From positions 1 to 64,000 of the forward strand of contig JAKJER010000034.1 in assembly GCA_022705325.1 (NCBI GenBank): a stretch of 64,000 nucleotides of DNA. Reading direction: 5' to 3'. The stretch is from Planctomycetota bacterium (lineage in GTDB: Bacteria; Planctomycetota; Phycisphaerae; SM23-33). Position 1 is the first letter of the stretch, and each line of letters begins with the position of its first letter. The position numbers and the translations under genes are program-made. The notes under the pieces are model-generated. The model saw only the letters and a list, made by a program, of their open reading frames with translations. It did not search any database and was not told the origin of the DNA. Shown piece after piece: positions 42,396 to 50,793 of the stretch.

Positions 42396-44549
42396 CTACT
42401 TCTCCTCCGCCTCCTTCAGCGCCTTGGCGAACTTGGCGTTGTCGGGCTTCCGCAGTTCGTCCTGGAAACCCGCTTCGGTCATCCAGCGGACGTGGCCGTC
42501 GAGGAAGAGAACGTTGCGCCCGTTCGGATGGTTGCCGGCCTGGTCGCAGGCGACAATGACTTCCGTCTTGGAGTCGTCGGCGGGGCACAGATAGAAGTAG
42601 TCGCTCTTGCGAGCGGACTGGGCGGCAGGACATTTCAGGGGGAACGTAATGACCTTCTGCTCGATGAGCGCGTCGAGGTCCTTGGGGAACTGGTTCTTGT
42701 CGACCCGGTACACCTGGATGCCCATGCCGACCTGGTGGAGATGGGAGGCACAGGCAGCCCGCCTGGCGTTCTCGCGTGCCCGACCCAGTGCGGGTAGGGC
42801 GACGGCGGCGCCCAGACCCCCGACGACCAGCGCGCCGCCGGGGCCCGATACCGGCAGGCTGCCGCGGGACTCGAAGAGGATGCCGTCGGGGCTCGCCGAC
42901 ACGGCGTCCATCTGCGGGCCCAGGTACGACTGGAGCGCGGTCAGGGCGGGCAAGTGGTCCGGCCGCAGCGGCAGCGGGATGTCCCGCTGGTTGGCCACGA
43001 TGGTCCATCCGACCAGCGCGAACGGGTACAGTTCGCGGACAATCTGCGGCCAGTTCGTGTACGAGAGCATGACAGGCTGATCGGCCATCTTCGACCGGAG
43101 CCGCTTGAAAGCCGCGGCGTCGGCCAGCGGCTTGCTGTCGGCCCGTCCGGCGGGGTCGATGGCCGCCGCAATGACCTGCGGCCAGAGCGCCAGATAGAAC
43201 TTGTCCCCGTGAACGGCCCAGGCGGGAGCAACGGGAATGGGAGTGCGTCCGACGAACGTGACGTAGTGGATCTCGCTCTTGCCGACCTTATAGGATTGGA
43301 AGGCGGGCCCGCGACGGGGGCGTTGCGGAGCAGCAGAGTCGTCGCTCGCCTCGGCCGGGGGGCCTTCCAGGCGGGCCTTGACCAGGGCCTGGAACTTGGC
43401 CAGGACGCCGGCGAACTTGGCCGGATCCTTCAGGCTCACGGTCATCATCGTCCCCGTCAACAGCCCGCCCTGGGCGGAGTCGGACGAGACGACCCACGTG
43501 TCGCCGAGGCTGGGCAGAAGGTCGCCGATCAGCGAGACGCCCGTGGTCATCTGGAACATGGCCTGGAAGCCGTCGATGGCGGCCTCGTAATTGGGGTCCA
43601 TCAGCTTGGCCCCCGAACGGGCCTCGGAGTAGAGATCTGCAAGCGATACCTTCGCCACGGCGGCAAACTCCGCCGAGGCGTTCAGTCCCGCCAGATCGTC
43701 GGGCGAGATCGGCTTGCCGGCAAAGATCTTGAGCAGCCCCGTGTGCGGCGCGGGAGACAAGAGCATGGTGCGGCTGTGGAACTCGCCGTCGTCGATGCGG
43801 ACAGTGGAAACGGCGTGTGTCATCTTGGCCACGCCCAGGGCGTCGGTCAGCTTCTCGGGCAGCGGGATGGGAATGGACTGGCGGAGAGTCGAGACGATCC
43901 GGGCGATGTCCACGTACGAGGCAAACTGCACGCCGGGCCCGTCGACGTGGGCAAAGGCCTTGGCGAAGCCCGCGTCGCTCTTGAGCGACGTGTCCGCCTT
44001 GACGCTCAGGAGCTTCTCCAACTGCCCGCCGACGTGCAGGAAGAACATCGTTCCCCGGTAGCCGAACGAGACCGGCAACGGCGCCTGCGCCAGCGTCTGA
44101 TGCTTCACGCCGGCCGTCTCGGCTGGCTCGATCTTGACCTTCAACTCGCCCAACAGCTCGCTGAGTTCACTCTCGAAGGCCCCCTTCTGCTCGCCCAGGT
44201 CCACCAGCAAGGCGACCGAGACGATGTTCGGCCCGCCGATGTCCAGCAGGGCCAGCGCGGCCGGGCGCTCCAGCACGACGTCGACCAGGCCAAAGACCCG
44301 ATCGATCTTGGCGTGCTCGCTGGGCGGGGCGGCTGAGCGGATGCCTTTGGCGATGGCCATCAGCGCTTCCTGGACGGCGGGCTCCTTCAGCAGTCGCGAG
44401 GCGGCGGTGGTGTCCCAGGCCTTGGTGTGGCCCGCCGAGGCGAGATAGCCCAGCGTCCCGCTCGGGAGATGCTCGGCCAGCGGGGCCTCAGCCATACAAG
44501 CACCTGCAAAGAACAGAGCTATGAGACAAGTGGCCATGCGGTTCTTCAT
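42396..44549 (-). CDS. Large secreted protein with C-terminal pseudopilin-like region (paralog A)
   Basis: 717 residues. Signal peptide ends near MAEA. The first 550 residues are a mixed alpha/beta DUF3352-like region. Near 560-590 a short hydrophobic run is followed by LPALGRARENARRAACASHL, similar to the start of a type II pseudopilin. The C-terminus contains NVLFLDGHVRWM, the DGH element typical of planctomycete DUF1559-type pseudopilins. It shares VAPAWAVH, ALWPQ and LQSYLGPQMDAVSA-like blocks with its neighbour at 44637. Function unknown; envelope or extracellular. GGGAGAC precedes the ATG. Confidence 0.75.
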   Translation of the reverse strand: MKNRMATCLIALFFAGACMAEAPLAEHLPSGTLGYLASAGHTKAWDTTAASRLLKEPAVQEALMAIAKGIRSAAPPSEHAKIDRVFGLVDVVLERPAALALLDIGGPNIVSVALLVDLGEQKGAFESELSELLGELKVKIEPAETAGVKHQTLAQAPLPVSFGYRGTMFFLHVGGQLEKLLSVKADTSLKSDAGFAKAFAHVDGPGVQFASYVDIARIVSTLRQSIPIPLPEKLTDALGVAKMTHAVSTVRIDDGEFHSRTMLLSPAPHTGLLKIFAGKPISPDDLAGLNASAEFAAVAKVSLADLYSEARSGAKLMDPNYEAAIDGFQAMFQMTTGVSLIGDLLPSLGDTWVVSSDSAQGGLLTGTMMTVSLKDPAKFAGVLAKFQALVKARLEGPPAEASDDSAAPQRPRRGPAFQSYKVGKSEIHYVTFVGRTPIPVAPAWAVHGDKFYLALWPQVIAAAIDPAGRADSKPLADAAAFKRLRSKMADQPVMLSYTNWPQIVRELYPFALVGWTIVANQRDIPLPLRPDHLPALTALQSYLGPQMDAVSASPDGILFESRGSLPVSGPGGALVVGGLGAAVALPALGRARENARRAACASHLHQVGMGIQVYRVDKNQFPKDLDALIEQKVITFPLKCPAAQSARKSDYFYLCPADDSKTEVIVACDQAGNHPNGRNVLFLDGHVRWMTEAGFQDELRKPDNAKFAKALKEAEEK

Positions 44550-44636
44550 GATGGTCTCCCTGGTTGTTCGTCCTTTCCGGACGTATGGACCGTCGGAGGA
44601 TTCTGTGATCTCTGGGACCTATCTCTCAGGAACGGT

Positions 44637-46811
44637 TCACTTCTTCTGGGCTTCGAGCATGCCTTCCAACTCAGCCGTCGGCATGGCGCGTACGTGCCCG
44701 TCGGCGAAGCCGACGATGACGCGATTGCCGCCGGCGGGCGGCGTGCGGTAAATCATCACGTACTTGGACGGTTCACGGATGCCCGTAACGTCCTGACCCT
44801 TGCCGAGGTACGTGTAGGGAGGCGAAGTGAGCTTCTCTTTCAGGTCGCCCTCCAGGTACTTGGCGAGCTTGTCGTCGCCGAGGCTGTCGGGGAAGCGGTT
44901 CTTGTTGTCGATGGCGTAGGTCAACAGGGCCAGCAGGAGTTGGCGCATCTCGGCCTGGGCTTGAAACTCCGCCTTCCGGGTGGGCGGATCGGCCGGTCGT
45001 TCGGCGGGGCGATCGGCCGGTCCGGGACCCTCCATGACCATGGGTTCACTCACCACACGTGCCTCGGAGCGGAAGACCGCCACGCCGGCCAGGAGCGCCA
45101 CATCCGCCAGGGCGGACGGGTCCGGCAGCGGCCCGTAACTCTCGAAGAGCAGGCCGTTGTCGTCCGCGGAGACGGCATTCATCTGCGGCGTGAGGTGCCG
45201 CTGGAGGGCCGGCAGCGGAGGCAGCCACTGGGGCAGGGTCTTGATGGGCGCCTCCAGGGGCAGGACGTTCGCACCCATCGTCCAGCCCGCCAGCAGCAGC
45301 GGGTACGCGCGGCGCAGAAGCTGGGGCGTGTTAACGAACGATACGATCGAGGCCTTGGGGGAGAGCTTCCCACGAAGGGCCGCAAAGGCGGGCGAAGCCG
45401 CCGGGGCCTCGCCGCCCGCTCGGCCCAGCACGTCCTGCAAGGCCTGAGGCCAGAGGGCGATGTAAAGCCGCCCCTGGTGGACCGCCCAGGCCGGGGCGAC
45501 GGGGATGATGTCGTTGTCCACGATCTGGACGTAGCGGATCTGGGTGGGGCCCGCTTGGGCGGTCAACAATTGAATCCCGCTTCGCCTCCGCCCGCCGGGT
45601 CGCGGGGCTGAGTCACCCCGCGGGGCGAACTCGCGGCGCATGAACTCTTCGATCTTGTCGAGCTGTGCCTTGAAGGCGTCGGCGTCCTTGATCTCGGCAC
45701 TGAAAACCGTACCGGTCAGGAAGCCGCCCTGGCTGGCGGCGCTGGAGAGCACCAGGCTGTCGCCCAGGCTGGCCAACAGCGTCCGCACGTCCACGCCCGT
45801 TTCCTGTTGTACCTCCGCCAGTCCAGCGGCTACCTCGTCCCGGCCGGCGATCTCGCGGACCATGGCCTGGATGGTCTCCAGGACGGCCGCGGGGTTGATT
45901 CGCCAGGCGAGGGCGAAATCGGCGTCGGCGGGCACCCGGGCCAGGTCCGTCTCGCGCAGAGGAGGACCGGCCAGGAATGACAGCAGCCCCTTGTGCGGCG
46001 CGGGGCTGTTCAGCCGAGCGCGGGTAAGCATTTGCCCGCCCACGATCCGCACCGTGCCGGCCAGGCTGGTCACGCCGTCCACGCCCAGAGTCTTCACGAT
46101 CTTGCCCGCCTCCTCGTCGCCTGGGGGCAGGAGCTTCTTGAGCAGCGAGGCCGCGTCAACGTAGGCGGCGATCTGGATGTCATCGCCGCCGACGGGCTTC
46201 ATCGCCGCCTGGAATGCCGGCGAGGCGGCCAGCGATTTCTCGGGCGCAGTCTGGAGGAACTTGTCCAGGCCGTCCTGCCCGAAGCTCACGAAGAACAGGT
46301 CGCCCTTGAACCCGAAACCGATCAGCACATCGTCCTGGGCGGTCCAGTAGTGGGCGGCCTCGGTCTTGGTTTCCTTTAGATCGCCCTCGCCCACCTGGGC
46401 AAGGAAAGCCCGCAGGAGCTTCTCGATCACCTGGCGCTGCGCCTTGGCGTCGGCGATGATGACCACACCGACGTCCGGGCCGCGGGGGCTCATCTCCAGC
46501 TTGGTAACAGCCAGCGCAATGGACATGCTCAACAGGTCGCCCCCGTGGGCCTCCAGCAGTTCGCCGATGGTTCGGTTCTCGCGGGAGACCTCCGAGAGCA
46601 TCGCCTTCCAGATGGCCCCGGCGGCCTGACGGATGCCGGGCTCCTGGGCGAGTTGCCCGAGTTGGGAGCCCGCGAGCTTGTCGCCCACGCCGGCCCAGCC
46701 TGCGTAGAGGAGGCTGCCTGCGGGCAAACGGTCGGCCAGCGGCGGCGCGGCGGACAGGGACACGGCCAACAGGCCAAGTGCAAGCAGAAGAGAGAGAACC
46801 CGTGTCTTCAT
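44637..46811 (-). CDS. Large secreted protein with C-terminal DGH element (paralog B)
   Basis: 724 residues, signal peptide to about residue 22. It matches paralog A along its length: shared SPAPHKGLL-type turn, SLGDSLVLSSAASQGGFLTG against SLGDTWVVSSDSAQGGLLTG, VAPAWAVH, ALWPQ, and LTPQMNAVSADDNGLLFES. The C-terminus ends with VIVGFADGHVRAM. It lacks a clear pilin helix, having a Pro/Arg-rich linker and a helical MRQLLLALLTYAIDNKNRFP instead. AAGGAG precedes the ATG. It lies 87 bp upstream of paralog A on the same strand, so this is a tandem duplication and probably one operon. Confidence 0.75.
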   Translation of the reverse strand: MKTRVLSLLLALGLLAVSLSAAPPLADRLPAGSLLYAGWAGVGDKLAGSQLGQLAQEPGIRQAAGAIWKAMLSEVSRENRTIGELLEAHGGDLLSMSIALAVTKLEMSPRGPDVGVVIIADAKAQRQVIEKLLRAFLAQVGEGDLKETKTEAAHYWTAQDDVLIGFGFKGDLFFVSFGQDGLDKFLQTAPEKSLAASPAFQAAMKPVGGDDIQIAAYVDAASLLKKLLPPGDEEAGKIVKTLGVDGVTSLAGTVRIVGGQMLTRARLNSPAPHKGLLSFLAGPPLRETDLARVPADADFALAWRINPAAVLETIQAMVREIAGRDEVAAGLAEVQQETGVDVRTLLASLGDSLVLSSAASQGGFLTGTVFSAEIKDADAFKAQLDKIEEFMRREFAPRGDSAPRPGGRRRSGIQLLTAQAGPTQIRYVQIVDNDIIPVAPAWAVHQGRLYIALWPQALQDVLGRAGGEAPAASPAFAALRGKLSPKASIVSFVNTPQLLRRAYPLLLAGWTMGANVLPLEAPIKTLPQWLPPLPALQRHLTPQMNAVSADDNGLLFESYGPLPDPSALADVALLAGVAVFRSEARVVSEPMVMEGPGPADRPAERPADPPTRKAEFQAQAEMRQLLLALLTYAIDNKNRFPDSLGDDKLAKYLEGDLKEKLTSPPYTYLGKGQDVTGIREPSKYVMIYRTPPAGGNRVIVGFADGHVRAMPTAELEGMLEAQKK

Positions 46812-46939
46812 GTGAAGCTCCTTTCGAGAACAACAAACGTCCCGGTTCCAGATGCCTGAATGCTACTTCCGCAGCACTGGGCCTGCAAGCAGCAGTCCGC
46901 GGTCGGGAGTCCGTACACTTGTATACGAGTGCCCGCGGG

Positions 46940-47650
46940 CTACAGGTTACAGGTTTCCTCCACGTCATGACCGAAGCCCTCCAGGGGACAGCCCTCGCAG
47001 CGGGACCGCGGGCGGCAGAAGGTCTTGCCCACCATCACGAACTGGGCGTGGAAGTCGTTGAACAGCTCCACGTCGTCCGGCAGGTTCGACTCCAACAGGT
47101 CCTTGACCGACTCATAGTCGTCTTCCGGGGCGATCAGGCGGTGGCGACCCAGCACTCGGCAGGTGTAAGCGTCAACGACGAACGTGCACCGCCCAGCCGC
47201 GTAGAGCACTATGCTGTCGGCGGTCTCGCGTCCGATGCCGTTGATCGCCAGCAGTTCCTCCCGCAGCGTGGCCCCGTCGCGATCGAGAAAGCCATCCCCT
47301 TGGGCGACCTGGCGCCCCTTGACGATCCCGCCGAGGTTCTCGCCCCACCGCGGATACACTGCGGCCACGAAGTTCTTCAGCCGCTTGGCCTTGATGTTGA
47401 AGTACCCGGCGGGGCGGATCAGGCTCGCCAACTGCGGTGCGGGCATCTCGTGCAGGCGGTGCAGGCTCATGGCTTCGGCGGCCTGAAGATTGGCCAGGGC
47501 CTTTTCCACGTTGGTCCACGCGGTGTTCTGGGTAAGGATGGCGCCAATGCAGATTTCCAGGGGCGTCTGGCCGGGCCACCAGGCCTGGTGTCCGAAACGG
47601 GAACGCATTGCGCGGTAGAACTCCATGAGCGTTTCGCCGGTGGAAGACAT
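46940..47650 (-). CDS. HhH-GPD DNA glycosylase, MagIII-like
   Basis: 236 residues. The helix-hairpin-helix is INGIGRETADSI (about 136-147) and the catalytic aspartate is Asp160 in FVVDAYTCR. Bifunctional endonuclease III has lysine at the equivalent of Glu142; here it is glutamate, so this should be a monofunctional glycosylase, like MagIII, that removes alkylated bases without lyase activity. Four cysteines (212, 218, 221, 234) may bind a 4Fe-4S cluster, but the last gap (12 residues) is much longer than usual. No Shine-Dalgarno; TACAAT ends 7 nt before the ATG. Confidence 0.82.
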   Translation of the reverse strand: MSSTGETLMEFYRAMRSRFGHQAWWPGQTPLEICIGAILTQNTAWTNVEKALANLQAAEAMSLHRLHEMPAPQLASLIRPAGYFNIKAKRLKNFVAAVYPRWGENLGGIVKGRQVAQGDGFLDRDGATLREELLAINGIGRETADSIVLYAAGRCTFVVDAYTCRVLGRHRLIAPEDDYESVKDLLESNLPDDVELFNDFHAQFVMVGKTFCRPRSRCEGCPLEGFGHDVEETCNL

Positions 47651-47657
47651 GGGGAGG

Positions 47658-47663
47658 ATTGTA
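47658..47663 (-). promoter_or_regulatory. -10-like hexamer TACAAT, 7 nt before the glycosylase ATG
   Basis: The gap to the ATG is CCTCCCC, which cannot pair with 16S rRNA as a ribosome-binding site. No clear -35. Confidence 0.35.
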
Positions 47664-47690
47664 TGGCTTGTACTGTCGGTTTTCGATGGT

Positions 47691-49268
47691 CTACATCATG
47701 AACAGGTTACTTGTCCCGAACTGGGGGTCGCAGGTGAGGTTAACGCCCAGACGGCGCAGGCCGGTTTCGTCGCCTGGCGTGGGCATGTGCGTCATGTGGA
47801 CCTCGCAGCCGCGCAGGCTTCCGAGCTGCGACATGGCCAGTTCGGCTGTCGGGTTGGTCGTCGAGGCGATCGACAGGGCGATGAGGGTCTCTTCCAGGTC
47901 CAGGCTGACGGTCTTGCGGCCCATGACCTGCTGCTTGAGGGTGGCTACGGAGTTGATGATCACGGGCGAGAGCAAGTGGAGCTTGTGGGGGATCTCGGCC
48001 AGTTGCTTGAGCGCGTTGAGCACGACACTTGATGCGGCGTGCATGAGCGGCGAATTGACACCGGTGGCGAAGGCCCCGCCGGGCAACTCCATTGCCGCGC
48101 CCACCAGACGGTTCTTGTTGCCCTTGCCCTCGCTTCCCTGGGCTTTCTGTGCGGCCTGGCGGGCAGCCACCGCGACGAGGCGGTCCTGGTCGGTGAGGCC
48201 CAGTTCCTTCATGAGCATCTCGACCCGATCGACAGTCGTCCGGTCGGTCAGGCCCGTGGCGTACTCGCAGGCGTAACGGAAGTAACGTCGCAGCACTTCC
48301 TGGCAGGCGGCCCGGCGGACGCAGGCGTCGTTGGTAATGGCGAAGCCCGCCCGATTGACCCCCATGTCCGTCGGCGAGCGGTAGGTGGCGTGACCGGTGA
48401 TCCGCTCCAGGATCGCCCGCAGCACGGGGAAGGTCTCCACGTCCCGGTTGTAATTGACCGACTGCTCCCCATACGCCTCCAGGTGGAACGGGTCGATCAG
48501 GTTGAAGTCGCGAATGTCGGCCGTGGCTGCCTCGTAGGCCACGTTCACCGGATGGCGCAGGGGCAGATTCCAGATAGGGAAGGTCTCGAACTTGGCGTAG
48601 CCTGCGCGGCGTCCCAGGCGGTTCTCGTGGTAGACCTGCGACAAACACGTGGCCATCTTGCCGCTGTTGGGGCCCGGGCCGGTCACCACCACCAGCGGGC
48701 GGGTCGTCTCTACAAATGGGTTGGCCCCGTAGCCGCTGGGCCCCACGATCCGATCCACGTCGGCCGGATAGCCCCGGATCGGTCCGTGGGTGAACGTGCG
48801 GATGCCGCGACGGTCCAGCTTGGTGCGGAACGCCTCGGCCCCCGGCTGGCCTTCGAACCGGGTAATGACTACGGCCGAGAGGTTCAGCCCCCACTCGCGG
48901 ATATCGTCGATGAGTTTGAAGGCGTCGACGTCGTAGGTAATGCCGAAGTCGGCCCGGATCTTCCGCCGCTCGATGTCGCCGGCGAAGATGCACAGGATGA
49001 TCTCCGCCTCGTCTCTCAGACGCTGCAGAAGGCGCATCTTGACGTTCGGGTCGTAGCCGGGCAACACGCGGGCGGCGTGATAGTCGAAGACCAGCTTGCC
49101 CCCGAACTCCAGGTAGAGCTTGCCGTCGTTCTGCCGGGAGCGCTCGAGGATATACTCGCTCTGCTCGGCCAGGTAGAACTCGTTATCGAAGCCGGCGGCC
49201 TCTTCAGGCCATAAACCACCCTGCGCAGGCGCAGAGACACCCGCGGATCCTTTTCCCTTGGTATCCAT
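47691..49268 (-). CDS. DUF1846 family protein
   Basis: 525 residues, about the usual family length (near 500) plus a 25-residue Gly/Ala-rich N-terminal extension. Conserved features include YLEFGGKLVFDYHAARVLPG, TGPGPNSGKMATCLSQ with a P-loop-like SGK, and FPIWNLPLRHPVNVAYEAAT. Members are widespread in Firmicutes and found in other phyla; crystal structures exist but the cellular role is unsettled. No signal peptide, so cytoplasmic. The start could be internal, nearer residue 22. The HhH-GPD gene begins 41 bp upstream of this gene's stop and on the same strand. Confidence 0.85.
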   Translation of the reverse strand: MDTKGKGSAGVSAPAQGGLWPEEAAGFDNEFYLAEQSEYILERSRQNDGKLYLEFGGKLVFDYHAARVLPGYDPNVKMRLLQRLRDEAEIILCIFAGDIERRKIRADFGITYDVDAFKLIDDIREWGLNLSAVVITRFEGQPGAEAFRTKLDRRGIRTFTHGPIRGYPADVDRIVGPSGYGANPFVETTRPLVVVTGPGPNSGKMATCLSQVYHENRLGRRAGYAKFETFPIWNLPLRHPVNVAYEAATADIRDFNLIDPFHLEAYGEQSVNYNRDVETFPVLRAILERITGHATYRSPTDMGVNRAGFAITNDACVRRAACQEVLRRYFRYACEYATGLTDRTTVDRVEMLMKELGLTDQDRLVAVAARQAAQKAQGSEGKGNKNRLVGAAMELPGGAFATGVNSPLMHAASSVVLNALKQLAEIPHKLHLLSPVIINSVATLKQQVMGRKTVSLDLEETLIALSIASTTNPTAELAMSQLGSLRGCEVHMTHMPTPGDETGLRRLGVNLTCDPQFGTSNLFMM

Positions 49269-49326
49269 GGGCGGACAGTCTAGCGAACGACTCCAGCCGA
49301 CGCAACAGCCGGAGTGATTTGGACGA

Positions 49327-49827
49327 TCAGCCGCCGAACGCTGCCGGGAAGACCCAGTACGCCCCCCACAGCACGCCGGCGGCGTAGATCGACGACATCA
49401 GGTCATCCAAGAGGATTCCCCACCCGCCGTGCAGGTACTCAAGCTGGCGGGCCGGCGGGATCTTCACGATGTCCAGCCCCCGCGTGACCACGAACGTCCA
49501 CAGGAGAGTCAGCGGCAGGTTTGCGCCGATGGGGAACAGCAGCACGGTCATCAGGTAGCCGGCCACCTCGTCGGTGACGAAATTGCCCGGGTCCTTCTTC
49601 TTCCAGTGCCGCTCCGACCACGGCGACAGGGCCACCGTCAGCACGCTGACGATCAGCAGCGACCCGCCCACGATGGCCGTCTGCACAGGCAGCGTTACAT
49701 CGGCCAGTCGCACGGCCGCGTAGATCGCCACGCCCAGCAGCGCCCCCCACGTGCCCGGGGCGATGGGGAGCAGCCCCAGCCCGAAGCACGTGGCCAACAC
49801 GTACAGGAATCGGTCGCGCGTGTTCAA
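49327..49827 (-). CDS. pgpA: Phosphatidylglycerophosphatase A
   Basis: 166 residues, an inner-membrane enzyme that dephosphorylates phosphatidylglycerol phosphate to phosphatidylglycerol. Family motifs: PIAPGTWGAL, the DEVAGY acidic site, and GWGILLDDL. Four hydrophobic segments are seen. No ATG fits; a TTG at 49827-49825 is the likely start because it overlaps the stop of the DUF1080 gene as TTGA and has GGAG 8 nt upstream. That implies translational coupling to an otherwise unrelated gene. A larger frame upstream lies within the DUF1080 gene and is not real. Confidence 0.88.
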   Translation of the reverse strand: MNTRDRFLYVLATCFGLGLLPIAPGTWGALLGVAIYAAVRLADVTLPVQTAIVGGSLLIVSVLTVALSPWSERHWKKKDPGNFVTDEVAGYLMTVLLFPIGANLPLTLLWTFVVTRGLDIVKIPPARQLEYLHGGWGILLDDLMSSIYAAGVLWGAYWVFPAAFGG

Positions 49828-50618
49828 TCCGCCAACTCCATGATCTCGACCTTGCGGAACTGGACCGGGTGGCTCTCGGACTGGAGCGAGATCGAACCCT
49901 TGCGGAGCATCTTGTCCTGTCCGCCCTCGATGAGCTTCTTGGCGTCGCCGTCGCCCGGATCGAGCTGCGGATCGGTGTAGGTCAGCACGACCTGGCCGTC
50001 CATGATGTGCTTGATGGTGTTGCCGCGGACCTCCACCTCCCCCACCACCCACTGGTCGCCGGGGTATGTCTTGGATTTGGAGTTGAGAATGTGCGGCGTG
50101 TAGAGCTTGCCGTCACGCACCACGTGGGTGCCCGGCGTGCACAGGTTGAAGGTCGTCCGTTCGCCCTTGTCCCTGCCTCCCAGTAGTTGCACCTCGATCG
50201 AGACGGGAAAGTCCTGGTCCTTGCGCATGGTCTTGGGGTCCTGCCCGTGGATCATGATCCCGCTGTTGCGCCACGCCCAGCCCGCACCGCCCTCGTACTG
50301 CTCGCCGATGAAGCGGTATTCCACCCGCAGCCGGTAGTTGGCGAACGGCTTATTGCAGAACAGGTGCCCGAAGCGGTTGTTGAACTTGCCCTCGTACTTG
50401 TCGTAGCTGACGGTGAGCAGCCCGTCGACCACGCGGAAGGTGTCGGCGTGGTTCTCGCCCAGTTCGTAGCCCTTGATCTTGGGCGTCCAGCCGGTCAGGT
50501 CCTTCCCGTTGAACAGCGGCACCCATTTGCCCTCGGAGGCCCCTTCTTCGGCCAGGGCGGGCCCGGCCGCCAGGACGATAGCGGCAAGGGCGACCGTTGC
50601 GATTCGCATGATTGTCAT
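49824..50618 (-). CDS. Secreted DUF1080 protein (3-keto-disaccharide hydrolase family)
   Basis: 264 residues, signal peptide ending ALA (about residue 23). A single DUF1080 concanavalin-like beta-sandwich: WVPLFNGKDLTGWT, ANYRLRVEYRFIGEQ, NSGIMIHGQDP, and the closing GSISLQSESHPVQFRKVEIMEL. Some members hydrolyse 3-keto-glycosides after oxidation by Gfo/Idh/MocA-type dehydrogenases. Consistently, such a dehydrogenase lies divergently at 50794. AGGAG precedes the ATG at 50618; MRIAT at 50609 is an alternative start. Confidence 0.88.
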   Translation of the reverse strand: MTIMRIATVALAAIVLAAGPALAEEGASEGKWVPLFNGKDLTGWTPKIKGYELGENHADTFRVVDGLLTVSYDKYEGKFNNRFGHLFCNKPFANYRLRVEYRFIGEQYEGGAGWAWRNSGIMIHGQDPKTMRKDQDFPVSIEVQLLGGRDKGERTTFNLCTPGTHVVRDGKLYTPHILNSKSKTYPGDQWVVGEVEVRGNTIKHIMDGQVVLTYTDPQLDPGDGDAKKLIEGGQDKMLRKGSISLQSESHPVQFRKVEIMELAD

Positions 50619-50705
50619 GGCGATCTCCTGATTGGTGCGAACATGGTCGGCGATGCCGGCTGCGGAGTCAAGAGGACGCGGCGAATGTCGATCCTCATTT
50701 TTCAA

Positions 50706-50734
50706 TTTTCAATGCCCGGCGAGCACTGTACAGT
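50706..50734 (+). promoter_or_regulatory. Sigma-70-like promoter of the oxidoreductase gene
   Basis: TTTTCA at 50706-50711 and TACAGT at 50729-50734 with a 17-bp spacer, 59 bp before the ATG at 50794. Confidence 0.4.
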
Positions 50735-50793
50735 AGCGGTCCGTCCGCGGCGGACCTGTCCCTGAGGGGCAGGCGTGAAAGAGGAGACTATCC

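Noticed and set aside
49830..50052. N-terminal extension of pgpA into a Gly-rich sequence
   Set aside because: This part is the DUF1080 gene in another frame; the family's usual N-terminus begins at the TTG at 49827.
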